Source of the DNA: Hymenobacter sp.
GTDB lineage: Bacteria; Bacteroidota; Bacteroidia; Cytophagales; Hymenobacteraceae
Length of the DNA: 33,961 nt
Assembly (NCBI GenBank): GCA_025354605.1
Contig: JANXMN010000043.1
Location: forward strand, 1 to 33,961
Direction: 5' to 3'
This document shows, in pieces, positions 1 to 7,508 of this stretch. The notes below the pieces were generated by a model. The model was not told where the DNA came from and did not search any database. It was given only the letters and a program-made list of their open reading frames with translations. The translations under genes and the position numbers were made by a program. Numbering within the stretch: position 1 is the first letter of the stretch; every line of letters starts with the position of its first letter.

Positions 1-970
1 TTTCGGCGTCGATGCCCCCGATTTCGCAGAGGCGCTGCATGGCGGGCAGGGGCTCGAATAGGTTATCGAGCACCGCGCCGAGGCCGTTTTTGAGCACCCG
101 CTGGAAGTTGTCGGCCACGCCGCCGCCGGTGATGTGGGCGATGCCGTGCAACGGCAGGCCGGCATCGAGCAGGGCCGTGATGCCGGGGGAGTAGATGAGC
201 GAAGGCGCGAGCATAGCCTCGCCCCAAGTCGTGGGCGCTTCGCTTAATGAAGAATGAGGAATGAGGAATGAGGAATTGGAGGAGGGTAATTCTTCATTCC
301 TCATTCCTAATTCCTCATTAAGCGCAGCGTCGTGCCAGTTCTCGCCAAACAGCCGTTGCAGGGTTTTGCGGGCCAGCGAGTAGCCGTTGGAGCGGAACGA
401 GGGCGAGCGCAGGGCCACCACGGCGTGGCCGGCCCGAGCGGTTTTGCCGCTCAGGGGCTGGGCCAGGCTGGGGTGCAGCACCCCAATGGCCGTGGAGCAC
501 CAGTTGAAGTTCATCTTGGCACCGGGCCAGCCGCCGATGCGGTTGCCGAGCTCCGCGATTTCGCCGCCCGTGATGGCAATTTTCGCGAAGTTGGCAGCAT
601 CGTGCAGGCCGCGCATCAGCTGGTCCACCACATCGTAGTCGAGGTGGTTCACGTCGATGATGTTGGAGAGGTTGGTGGGCACGAAGCCGGCGGCAATGAG
701 GTCGTCGGCCGTCATGGCGATGAGGTCGTAGCCGAGGGTATCGTACTGGTTGAGGCGCTCGGCCACTTCAATCTTGGTCCCAATGCCGTCGGAGCTGATG
801 CCGAGGCGCTCGGTGCCGAAGCGGATTTCGTTGGAGAAGCCGCCGTCGAGGTCCTGGGCGGGTTCGCCGGGCTGGCCGGCGCGGTTGGCGAAGGTCTTTT
901 TGGCCCAGTGGTAGGCGTTGCGCGAGGCAGCATTGCCTTCTTCGATGGAGTAGCCGGCGGGGTTAGTCAT
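1..970 (-). CDS. purM: Phosphoribosylformylglycinamidine cyclo-ligase (AIR synthetase), C-terminus cut by window edge
   Basis: This enzyme makes aminoimidazole ribonucleotide from FGAM with ATP, the fifth step of purine synthesis in the cytoplasm. About 323 codons are visible, starting at ATG 970-968 and running off the left edge without a stop. The family motifs SSDGIGTK, the TADDL segment, TGGEIAELG and SNGYSLAR are present in order, and the visible end (MQRLCEIGGIDAE) matches the MQxxG region near the family C-terminus. The start codon lies inside the heptamer inverted repeat that separates it from purF. Residues about 217-243 are encoded by a second heptamer element (243-321) and read NEELGMRNEEL followed by NSSFLIPHSSL; no known PurM feature accounts for them. 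The frame stays open through the element, so the gene looks intact. It is the last visible gene of the minus-strand cluster, just downstream of purF. Confidence 0.93.
   Translation of the reverse strand, partial: MTNPAGYSIEEGNAASRNAYHWAKKTFANRAGQPGEPAQDLDGGFSNEIRFGTERLGISSDGIGTKIEVAERLNQYDTLGYDLIAMTADDLIAAGFVPTNLSNIIDVNHLDYDVVDQLMRGLHDAANFAKIAITGGEIAELGNRIGGWPGAKMNFNWCSTAIGVLHPSLAQPLSGKTARAGHAVVALRSPSFRSNGYSLARKTLQRLFGENWHDAALNEELGMRNEELPSSNSSFLIPHSSLSEAPTTWGEAMLAPSLIYSPGITALLDAGLPLHGIAHITGGGVADNFQRVLKNGLGAVLDNLFEPLPAMQRLCEIGGIDAE
243..321. repeat. Heptamer inverted repeat, type A, inside purM
   Basis: The left arm (244-277) and right arm (287-321) are inverted copies built from degenerate heptamers of the form GAGGAAT or GAAGAAT, separated by a 9-base loop. 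The arms are AT-rich compared with the surrounding coding sequence. Read in the purM frame, one arm gives NEELGMRNEEL and the other NSSFLIPHSSL. In the GA-rich sense arm, units 2 and 5 begin with T instead of G, which turns what would be TGA into TTA. The partner arm does not carry the matching change. Confidence 0.9.
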
Positions 971-1126
971 TTAACATTTATCAATTAACATTTAACAATC
1001 GTCCTTTTAGCACTCAGCAGTTATCTACACAGCCTTCCTTCGCTTACTCGCCGCGAACACGCCACGCAGGCGGTTAGGGCGGGACGTCGGACGGGTGTTA
1101 AATGATAAATGTTAAATGTTAAATGA
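968..1126. repeat. Heptamer inverted repeat, type B, between purF and purM
   Basis: Arms 968-999 and 1096-1126 are inverted copies made of heptamers such as TTAAATG, TTAATTG and ATAAATG. A GC-richer spacer of about 96 bases with no recognisable gene separates them. One arm contains the purM start codon as part of a TTAAATG unit. The other arm begins 3 bases after the purF stop codon at 1130-1132. The same type occurs at 26319-26441 and 27113-27220. Confidence 0.85.
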
Positions 1127-1129
1127 CCC

Positions 1130-2632
1130 TTAGTGTTCTGTCGGCGCGGGCGCTTTGGCGCTCACCGACAGGCCCTTTTTCTCTTTTTTACTGGGGCGGT
1201 GGCTGGCGCGCTCCTCCTGCACGTGGCGCAGGTAGTGGGTCACGTCGCCGGTGGGGTACTTGCCCGAGAAACAGGCGAAGCAGCTGCCGCCGTGGCCTTT
1301 CTCGACCGAGAACAGCTCCTCCAAATCGGCCAGGTCCTGGTAGATGACCTTGTCGGCCTCGATGTAGCGGCAGATTTCGTCTTCGGTGTAGTTGGCGGCA
1401 ATCAGCTCGGTGCTCATGGCCATGTCGATGCCATAGATGCAGGGCGACACGATGGGCGGCGCGCTGCTGATGAAGTACACCTCCGAAGCGCCGGCCTCGC
1501 GCAGCAGGCGCACGATGCGCCGCGAGGTGGTGCCGCGCACGATGCTGTCGTCGACCACGGCTACTTTCTTGCCTTCCACGAACTCGCGGATGGGGTTGAG
1601 CTTCTTCTTCACTACGTCTTCGCGCCCGGCCTGGGTGGGCACGATGAACGAGCGGCCCATGTGGTTGTTTTTGACGAGGGCGCGGCGGTAAGGCACACCA
1701 ATGGCTTCGGCCAGGCCCGAAGCGGCGAAGTAGCCGCTGCTCGGCACGTCGATAACCATGTCGGGCTTCAGGCCGGCGTCGGCCACCTTGCGGGCCAGGC
1801 GCTTGCCCAGGCGCACCCGCTCGCGGGCCACCAGCCGGCCGTGAATGACGGAGTCTTCGCGGGCGAAATAGATTTGCTCGAACACGCAGAAGTTCTTGGG
1901 CAGCGCGTAGGGGTTCTTGTAGTGCACCTCAAAGTTGTTGTCGATAAAAATGGCCTGGCCCGGCCCCACGTTCTTCACAAACTCGAAACCGAGGTAGTCG
2001 AAGCAGGTGCTTTCCGACACGAAGGCGAACACCGGGCCCTTGGGCGTGTCGCGGCGGCCCAGCACCAGCGGCCGGATGCCCAGCGGGTCGGTGAAGGCCA
2101 GCAAGCCGTGCCCGGCTATCATGGTGATGGTGGCGTAAGCACCCTTCACCAGCTCCTGCGTGGTCTCAACGGCGTCGAAGATGTCCACCACGCTCAGGTG
2201 GTCGAGGTCTTTCACGCGCAGCTCCGAGGCGAAGGTGTACATGATGAGTTCGAGGTCGTTGGTGGTTTTGGGCAGCACGTGGTATTGGTCGTGCAGGCGC
2301 TTGGCCACCTCGCGGAAGTTGATAACGTTGCCGTTGTGCACCATGGCCAGCCCAAACGGGTAGCTGGTGGTGAAAGGCTGGGCGAGGTCTGAGTCGTTGG
2401 CCCCCTGGGTGGTGTAGCGCACGTGGCCAATGCCGGTGTGGCCCTTCAGCTTCTTCACGTGCTTGGGCTTGAACACGTCGTTCACCAAGCCCTGCCCCTT
2501 GTGCAGGTGAAACGACTCGTCGAAGGTGGCGATGCCGGCCGCATCCTGCCCCCGGTGCTGGAGGGCGGTGAGGCCAACAATCATGTCGGCCACAACATCA
2601 TCGGGACCGTGAAAACCTACTATTCCGCACAT
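1130..2632 (-). CDS. purF: Amidophosphoribosyltransferase
   Basis: This is the committed step of purine synthesis: PRPP plus glutamine gives phosphoribosylamine. The 500-residue protein starts MCGIVGFHG, so removal of Met would expose the catalytic Cys directly; there is no propeptide of the kind found in Bacillus. The class II glutamine amidotransferase domain (LQHRGQDAAG, GHVRYTTQG) is followed by the phosphoribosyltransferase domain with the PRPP loop VAVVDDSIVRGTTSRR near residue 370. The C-terminal GSCFACFSGKYPTGD and other Cys residues (NFCVF, VSPCIYG) resemble the [4Fe-4S] ligands of the Bacillus-type enzyme, so an Fe-S cluster is likely by family knowledge. The C-terminus carries a short Lys-rich, low-complexity tail. 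Heptamer inverted repeats flank the gene on both sides. Confidence 0.97.
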   Translation of the reverse strand: MCGIVGFHGPDDVVADMIVGLTALQHRGQDAAGIATFDESFHLHKGQGLVNDVFKPKHVKKLKGHTGIGHVRYTTQGANDSDLAQPFTTSYPFGLAMVHNGNVINFREVAKRLHDQYHVLPKTTNDLELIMYTFASELRVKDLDHLSVVDIFDAVETTQELVKGAYATITMIAGHGLLAFTDPLGIRPLVLGRRDTPKGPVFAFVSESTCFDYLGFEFVKNVGPGQAIFIDNNFEVHYKNPYALPKNFCVFEQIYFAREDSVIHGRLVARERVRLGKRLARKVADAGLKPDMVIDVPSSGYFAASGLAEAIGVPYRRALVKNNHMGRSFIVPTQAGREDVVKKKLNPIREFVEGKKVAVVDDSIVRGTTSRRIVRLLREAGASEVYFISSAPPIVSPCIYGIDMAMSTELIAANYTEDEICRYIEADKVIYQDLADLEELFSVEKGHGGSCFACFSGKYPTGDVTHYLRHVQEERASHRPSKKEKKGLSVSAKAPAPTEH

Positions 2633-2640
2633 ATCCTGTT

Positions 2641-2739
2641 TAATTATGAGTTATGAATTATGAGTTATGAGTTGGCAAATCGGGAGGCTGAGCCGGGCAT
2701 AAGCCCAACTCATAACTCATAATTCATAACTCATAATTA
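2641..2739. repeat. Perfect 33-bp heptamer inverted repeat, type C, between purN and purF
   Basis: The arm at 2641-2673 and the arm at 2707-2739 are exact reverse complements over 33 bases, with a 33-base GC-richer loop (2674-2706). Each arm is a run of heptamers of the form GAGTTAT or GAATTAT. The inner arm overlaps the 3' end of purN and encodes its last residues (MSYEL) and its stop codon. The outer arm ends 8 bases upstream of the purF start codon, so the structure would lie in the purF leader. Confidence 0.95.
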
Positions 2740-3382
2740 GGTGCTTCAGCGCTTCAGCGTATAGCTCGTGCTCCACGGCCAACCCCCGGCGCTCGACTTC
2801 GGCCAGGGTATCGGCCCCGCGCAAATCCACCGTTTGCTGGGCGAGAATGGGGCCGGTGTCGAGGCCTTCGTCCACGAGGTGCACGGTGATTTTGGTTTCG
2901 GGCAGGTGGTTTTCAAACGCCCACTCGTAGGCGTGCAGGCCCTGGTGCTGCTGGGTATCGGCGGGATGAATATTCAGGATGCGCCCCGCGAAGGGCTGAA
3001 TGAAGGCGGGCGACAGAATGCGCATGTAGCCCGCCAGCACCACCCAATCGGGCTGATACTGCCGGAGTAGCTGGGCGGCTTCGGCATCGAAAGCTTCGCG
3101 CTTGCGGCCCTGGCTGGGCAGCGAGGCCACCGGGCAGCCCCGGGCGGCGGCGGCTTCGAGGCCAAAGGCCCCGGGCTGGTTGCTGAATACGACGACGACT
3201 TCGGCCAGGCCCTGCAGCACGCCGGTTTTGGTGGCTTCCAGCAGCGCCAGCATGTTAGAGCCGCGGCCGGAAAGCAGGATGGCCAGGCGGGCCGGCCTCC
3301 CCCCTACCGGGTACGGTCCCGAGCCCTCGCCAAAAGAGCGGGAAGCGGAATGAAACTGGTCGAATGAGGACAGCAAATTCAT
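2717..3382 (-). CDS. purN: Phosphoribosylglycinamide formyltransferase, folate-dependent
   Basis: PurN transfers a formyl group from 10-formyltetrahydrofolate to GAR, the third step of the pathway. Family motifs are clear: LAILLSGRGSNMLALLEA at the N-terminus, VLAGYMRILSP, the catalytic ILNIHPADTQQHQGLHAYEW region, and VDEGLDTGPIL with the catalytic Asp. I take ATG 3382-3380 as the start. A TTG at 3409 that overlaps the purD stop is possible, but either start leaves about 30 residues ahead of the usual family start. The last five residues and the stop codon come from the type C inverted repeat, so the native C-terminus was probably altered by that element. It follows purD in the same direction. 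Confidence 0.93.
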   Translation of the reverse strand: MNLLSSFDQFHSASRSFGEGSGPYPVGGRPARLAILLSGRGSNMLALLEATKTGVLQGLAEVVVVFSNQPGAFGLEAAAARGCPVASLPSQGRKREAFDAEAAQLLRQYQPDWVVLAGYMRILSPAFIQPFAGRILNIHPADTQQHQGLHAYEWAFENHLPETKITVHLVDEGLDTGPILAQQTVDLRGADTLAEVERRGLAVEHELYAEALKHLIMSYEL

Positions 3383-3405
3383 TGGGTCAGGCAGCGCTTC
3401 TGGTT

Positions 3406-4695
3406 TCAATTTACAACCGAAGCGGTGAGAACCGGCGCGGGGCGTTGGGCAATGTCGGGGCGGAAGTAGGCATCCTGGAACGTGACCCGGGCGCAGGCTT
3501 CGTAGGCCCGGGCGGTGGCTTCCTCCAGGTCCTGGCCGTGGGCCGACAGGACAAGGACGCGCCCGCCGTTGGTCACGATTTGGCCGGTTTCGTCGCGCCG
3601 GGTAGCTCCGTGGTAAGCGCGCACCTCGGGCGGCAGGTTGTCGAGGCCGGTGATGGGGAAGCCGGTGGGAAATTTCGGGGCCGGGTAGCCGCCCGAGGCC
3701 AGCACCACGCCCACGAACGCGCCCGGCCGCTGCCGCACCCCCTGCCGGGCCAGGCTGCTATCAAGGGTCGCTTCGATGAGGGTGAGCAGGCTGCTGTCGA
3801 GGGCCGGCAGCAGCACTTCAGCCTCAGGGTCGCCGAGGCGCACATTGTATTCGAGCAGCTTGGGGCCGGTGGGCGTGAGCATGATGCCAAAGTAGAGGAA
3901 GCCCCGGAACTCGAACTGCTCGTGCCGGATGCCGCGCAGGGTAGGGTCGATGATGTCGCGCCGGATGGCGGCGAGCACGTTGGCATCGGCGAAGGGCACG
4001 GGACAGTAGGCGCCCATGCCGCCGGTGTTGGGGCCGCGGTCGTCGGCCAGCAGCTGCTTGTGGTCCTGCGAGGTGGCCAGCAGCTTGATTTCGTGGCCGT
4101 CGGTGAGGCCAATAATGCTAATTTCGGGGCCGGCCAGCTTTTCTTCAAGCAGGAAGCTGAACCAGCCCGAGTAGCTGCTTTGCAGGTCGTCGAATGCGGC
4201 TTCGGCTTCGACTGGCGACGCGCACACGTACACGCCCTTGCCGGCGGCCAGGCCGTCGTACTTCACCACCACGTGCCCGCCCAGCTCGGCAGCTTTGGCG
4301 CGGGCAGCGGCAATGTTGTCGCTGCGAAAGGCCCAGGCCTGGGCGGTGGCCACGCCGTGGCGGCGCATAAACTCCTTGCTCCACACCTTCGAGCTTTCGA
4401 GCCGCGCCGCCGAGCGCGTAGGGCCGAACACCCGGATATCGGAGCCCGCGAAAAAGTCGGCAATGCCGGCTGCCAGCGGGGCCTCGGGGCCCACCACAAT
4501 CAGCCGGGCCGCGTGCGCCCGGGCAAAGGCCTGCACGGCTTCAAAGTCGAGCGGGTTCACCTCAGGGTGGCTGTTGGGGATGCCCGCGTTGCCGGGCAGC
4601 ACCAGCACCGTGGCCCCGTCGCGGGTCAGCTTTTCGGCCAGGGCGTGCTCGCGCGCGCCGGAGCCGAGGAGGAGAAGGGTGTTAGAGCTGGTCAA
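3406..4695 (-). CDS. purD: Phosphoribosylamine-glycine ligase (GAR synthetase)
   Basis: This ATP-grasp enzyme joins phosphoribosylamine and glycine, the second step of purine synthesis. The N-terminal LLLLGSGAREHALAEKL, VVKYDGLAAGKGV, DDRGPNTGGMGAYCP and LEYNVRLGDPEAEVLLP are standard PurD motifs in the expected order, and the length of about 429 residues is normal. Family alignment places the start a few residues before LLLLGSG. The best candidate is TTG 4695-4693, which overlaps the upstream NTF2-like gene by 14 bases. A longer version from TTG 4743 would add 16 residues with no family support. The stop TGA at 3408-3406 lies 23 bases before the chosen purN start. Confidence 0.93.
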   Translation of the reverse strand: MTSSNTLLLLGSGAREHALAEKLTRDGATVLVLPGNAGIPNSHPEVNPLDFEAVQAFARAHAARLIVVGPEAPLAAGIADFFAGSDIRVFGPTRSAARLESSKVWSKEFMRRHGVATAQAWAFRSDNIAAARAKAAELGGHVVVKYDGLAAGKGVYVCASPVEAEAAFDDLQSSYSGWFSFLLEEKLAGPEISIIGLTDGHEIKLLATSQDHKQLLADDRGPNTGGMGAYCPVPFADANVLAAIRRDIIDPTLRGIRHEQFEFRGFLYFGIMLTPTGPKLLEYNVRLGDPEAEVLLPALDSSLLTLIEATLDSSLARQGVRQRPGAFVGVVLASGGYPAPKFPTGFPITGLDNLPPEVRAYHGATRRDETGQIVTNGGRVLVLSAHGQDLEEATARAYEACARVTFQDAYFRPDIAQRPAPVLTASVVN

Positions 4696-5062
4696 GGAAG
4701 TGAATCGATTTGATGTCCATTCGTTTAATGAAGCCGCCTTCAAACTGGTAAATGTGCGTCACCTGGTTGTCGATGACGACCGCGCCCAATGCGTCGTGGG
4801 CCAACTGGCTTACCCGCGTGGCTACCCGGCCATCGGGCAGCGCATGGTAGGCCAGCGGGGTCATCACCACGTCCACGTCGCGCCAGTGCTGCGTCCAGAA
4901 GCTGCGTAACGCCGGCTTGCCCACCAGATACTGCCCTTGAATGCCGGTGTCCCATTCTACGTCGGCCTGCATCACGGCAAACACGGCCGTCACGTTGCGG
5001 GCGTTGAAGTTCTGGTAAGCCATATCGAGTAAGGCGGTGTAGGTGGGGTCAGCGGCGGACAT
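4682..5062 (-). CDS. NTF2-like (SnoaL-type) small protein inside the pur cluster
   Basis: This is a 126-residue protein with an NTF2/SnoaL-like pattern: an N-terminal helix (YTALLDMAYQNFNARN), then VEWDTGIQG, GKPALRSFWTQHW and a C-terminal beta segment (NQVTHIYQFEGGFIKRMDI). That fold makes a cone-shaped pocket and is used both by enzymes such as isomerases or hydrolases and by binding proteins, so substrate and reaction cannot be told. It lies between the purC-purE fusion and purD on the same strand, and its 3' end overlaps the start of purD, which suggests translational coupling. I know of no established purine role for such a protein. It may be an unrelated gene captured by the operon. Confidence 0.8.
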   Translation of the reverse strand: MSAADPTYTALLDMAYQNFNARNVTAVFAVMQADVEWDTGIQGQYLVGKPALRSFWTQHWRDVDVVMTPLAYHALPDGRVATRVSQLAHDALGAVVIDNQVTHIYQFEGGFIKRMDIKSIHFLDQL

Positions 5063-5065
5063 AGA

Positions 5066-5104
5066 TGCGGATATTGGGAGGGCAGTACCCTCACAATATC
5101 CGCA
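5066..5104. other. Strong hairpin between purC-purE and the NTF2-like gene
   Basis: An 11-base perfect stem (5066-5076 with 5094-5104) encloses a second inverted pair, GAGGG with CCCTC. It overlaps the last codons and stop codon of the purC-purE fusion. No T-run follows in the minus direction, so it does not look like a normal intrinsic terminator. A role in mRNA processing or stability within the operon is an inference. Confidence 0.6.
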
Positions 5105-6509
5105 ATTCCTCGTCGGCAGCTTTCAATTTGGCTTTCGTGGCGTTGATTTCCTGGTTGAGCTGCTCGCGCAGGCGGGGCAGGTTCAGAGCGCGCAGGGCGG
5201 CCTGGGCGGCGTTATCGGGGCGCACCACCGTGAGGTTGGGGGTGCCCGGGGGCATAATGACCGAGGAGTTCAGGTTCATGGCCAGCTCGGCGTAGTCCTT
5301 CCACGGCGGGCAGCTGATGACGGGCACGTTCACATTGGCAGCCAGGGCCCCGCCGAGGCCGTTGCTGAGGCCGGCTACGGCGATGAGCACGCCGGGCTCG
5401 ATGCTGTGGTTCCAGATGTCGGCCATGCCGGCGATTTCTTCGCCGTTTTGGTGGGCCGAGGTCACGCGCATTTGGGTGAAGATGTCGTAGCCCTCGAACT
5501 GCTGGCGGATTTTCTCGCAGTGCTCACGGTCGACCGGTGACCCCATCACGATGTTCACCCAGGCATCCTTGAGCAGACCGGCCTGCACGAGGTTGGCCAG
5601 CAGGCGAGCGCGGGCATCATGGCGGCCGGTGCCGGGAGCGTCGGCGGTTTCGGGCTCGGCAGTGGGCAGGGGCGTGCCGGTGATGCGCTCGTAGATGTTG
5701 AGGTAGCGGCGGCTGGCCTCTTGGGCCACTTCGGGGGTGAGGGCCCGGGGGTACAGGCCGTCCTTTTTATTAGCAATGAGCCACTGTCGGACGTACTCCT
5801 TGTCCATCTGCTCGGCCGTTTCAGGGTTCCGGGCGTAGTCTTCGGCGCTCCAGAAGCGCGAGGAATCCGGCGTATGCATCTCGTCGATGAGAATCAGCTG
5901 GCCATCGAGCAGGCCGAACTCATACTTGGTATCGACCAGAATAATGCCCTTGGCCGCCAGCAGCTCGGACCCAATTTGAAACAGGGCTAGCGACTTCTCC
6001 TTCATCTGGTCGTACAGCTCCCGGCTCACCCAGCCTTCGCTCACGAGGTTTTCGGGGGTGATTTCGCGGTCCGATTCTTCCTTAGTGGTCGGCGTCACGA
6101 TGGGCTCCGGGAACTGCTGGTGCTTGGTGAGGCCGTCGGGCACGGTCACGCCCGAGAAAGTGCGCTGCCCGGCCTGGTAGCCGCGCAGCATGGAGCCGGT
6201 GATGTAGCCGCGCACCACCATCTCCACCTTGATGGGGTCGGCTTCCTTCACCAGCATGGCGTTGGCGTCCACGAGCTTGATGACGTGGTTGGGAATGATG
6301 TGGGCCGTCTTTTCAAACCAGAAATTGGCGAGCCCATTCAGCACCGCGCCCTTATGCGGAATGGCCGTTTCGAGCACCGAATCGAAAGCCGAAAGGCGGT
6401 CGGTAACGATGATGAGGCGGTCGCCGGAGGGCGCACGCAGGCTGTCGCGCACTTTGCCGCGGTGCAGTAGGGGAAGTTGGGGCGAAGCGAAGTGGATGAG
6501 GGTGTTCAT
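5091..6509 (-). CDS. purCE: Bifunctional SAICAR synthase / AIR carboxylase (PAICS-like fusion)
   Basis: This 472-residue protein joins two consecutive purine enzymes. Residues 1 to about 285 are SAICAR synthase (RGKVRDSL, VTDRLSAFD, VVRGYITGSMLRGY, DTKYEFGL, LIDEMHTPDSSRFW). After a linker rich in Pro, Glu and Ala (about 281-300), residues about 316-472 form a PurE-type carboxylase (NIVMGSPVDREHCEKI, MRVTSAHQ, AVAGLSNGLGG, PVISCPPWKDY). The carboxylase half resembles the animal PAICS domain (class II, using CO2 directly) more than the class I mutase, which has SAHRTPE. If so, no PurK is needed. The order of the two halves is also that of animal PAICS. Start ATG 6509-6507 lies 21 bases after the purQ stop. 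It is transcribed with purL and purQ. Confidence 0.93.
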   Translation of the reverse strand: MNTLIHFASPQLPLLHRGKVRDSLRAPSGDRLIIVTDRLSAFDSVLETAIPHKGAVLNGLANFWFEKTAHIIPNHVIKLVDANAMLVKEADPIKVEMVVRGYITGSMLRGYQAGQRTFSGVTVPDGLTKHQQFPEPIVTPTTKEESDREITPENLVSEGWVSRELYDQMKEKSLALFQIGSELLAAKGIILVDTKYEFGLLDGQLILIDEMHTPDSSRFWSAEDYARNPETAEQMDKEYVRQWLIANKKDGLYPRALTPEVAQEASRRYLNIYERITGTPLPTAEPETADAPGTGRHDARARLLANLVQAGLLKDAWVNIVMGSPVDREHCEKIRQQFEGYDIFTQMRVTSAHQNGEEIAGMADIWNHSIEPGVLIAVAGLSNGLGGALAANVNVPVISCPPWKDYAELAMNLNSSVIMPPGTPNLTVVRPDNAAQAALRALNLPRLREQLNQEINATKAKLKAADEELRIL

Positions 6510-6530
6510 TAGCTACGTTTCTGAGAAAGG

Positions 6531-7508
6531 CTAGTGTTGGTTGGCGAGTTGCACTGCTGGAACCGTAGAAGTATTTTTCTGGGCGATGTACGTCACGATG
6601 TTCTTGAAGATTTGTAGCCCCTCCCCTTCCTCGGAAGCATTGGGATTCTGGCGCCGACGGCGCGCCCAGTCCGGGTGGTTATAGGCCGAGAGAAACGCCT
6701 CGGGGTGCGGCATCAGCCCAAACACCTGCCCGGTGGCATCAGTCAGGCCGGCGCAGTTCAGGGCCGCACCGTTGGGGTTGAAGGGGTACACGTCGGTGGC
6801 ATCGCCGTCGGAATCGGCGTAGCTCAGGCAATTCAGGGCACCGGCTTCGAGGGCGGCGCGGGTGGCCGCGTCCGGAACCACCAAACGGCCTTCGCCGTGG
6901 CGCACGGGCACCTCCAGCGTATTAATGCCGGTGAGGAAAGGCGTGCGGCTGGCCGGGTTCACGCGCAGCTTCACCCACCGGTCTTCGTAGCGGCCGCTGG
7001 CGTTGTGGGTCAGGGTGACTTCGGGCGTCACGGCGCCGCCGAGGTTGGGCAGCAGCCCCAGCTTCACCAGCACCTGGAAGCCGTTGCAGATGCCCAGCAC
7101 GAACTTGCCGTTGGCGATGAACTGCTTGATGTCGTCGAGCAGGGTGCGGCCGTCGGCGCTGGTCTGACGGTAGCGCAACTTGTTGGCCAGCACCACGCCC
7201 GAGCCCAGGTCGTCGCCAAAGGAAAAGCCGCCGGGGAAGTTCAGAATGTCGAAATCGTGGATGCTCACCTGCCCGTGCAGCACCTGGTTGAGGTGGACGA
7301 TGGTCGCCTCGGCCCCGGCCAGCCGGTAAGCCGCCGCGAATTCTTCCTCGCAGTTGATGCCAAAACCGGTGAGAATCAGCGCGCGCACCGGCCGGTTTCC
7401 AACGACCAGTTCGGCTTGTGCCGCCGATTGAACTTTATATGCCGCCGCGTTGAGGTTTTGTACCGGAACAGCAGGGCTTTGGACTGAAAACTTTTCGTCT
7501 TGTGCCAT
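6531..7508 (-). CDS. purQ: FGAM synthase glutaminase subunit (PurQ-like)
   Basis: This subunit supplies ammonia from glutamine to PurL for FGAM synthesis. It is a class I glutamine amidotransferase: LILTGFGINCEEEFAAAY, NFPGGFSFGDDLGSG, the nucleophile Cys in VLGICNGFQVL, and the His-Glu pair in LMPHPEAFLSAYNHPDW. At 325 residues it is much longer than the classic small PurQ of about 230. The extra length includes an N-terminal extension of about 40 residues, so it resembles the detached C-terminal domain of a large PurL. Start ATG 7508-7506 shares one base with the purL stop (TAATG), a typical arrangement for translational coupling of subunits. Confidence 0.92.
   Translation of the reverse strand: MAQDEKFSVQSPAVPVQNLNAAAYKVQSAAQAELVVGNRPVRALILTGFGINCEEEFAAAYRLAGAEATIVHLNQVLHGQVSIHDFDILNFPGGFSFGDDLGSGVVLANKLRYRQTSADGRTLLDDIKQFIANGKFVLGICNGFQVLVKLGLLPNLGGAVTPEVTLTHNASGRYEDRWVKLRVNPASRTPFLTGINTLEVPVRHGEGRLVVPDAATRAALEAGALNCLSYADSDGDATDVYPFNPNGAALNCAGLTDATGQVFGLMPHPEAFLSAYNHPDWARRRRQNPNASEEGEGLQIFKNIVTYIAQKNTSTVPAVQLANQH

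Noticed and set aside
243-321. purM considered a pseudogene because of the repeat insertion
   Set aside because: The frame is open through the element and conserved motifs continue on both sides.
3364-4713. Long plus-strand open frame (449 codons) opposite purD
   Set aside because: It is antisense to a clearly conserved enzyme, rich in Gly, Ala, His and Arg, and shows no family motif. Such frames are common opposite GC-rich genes.
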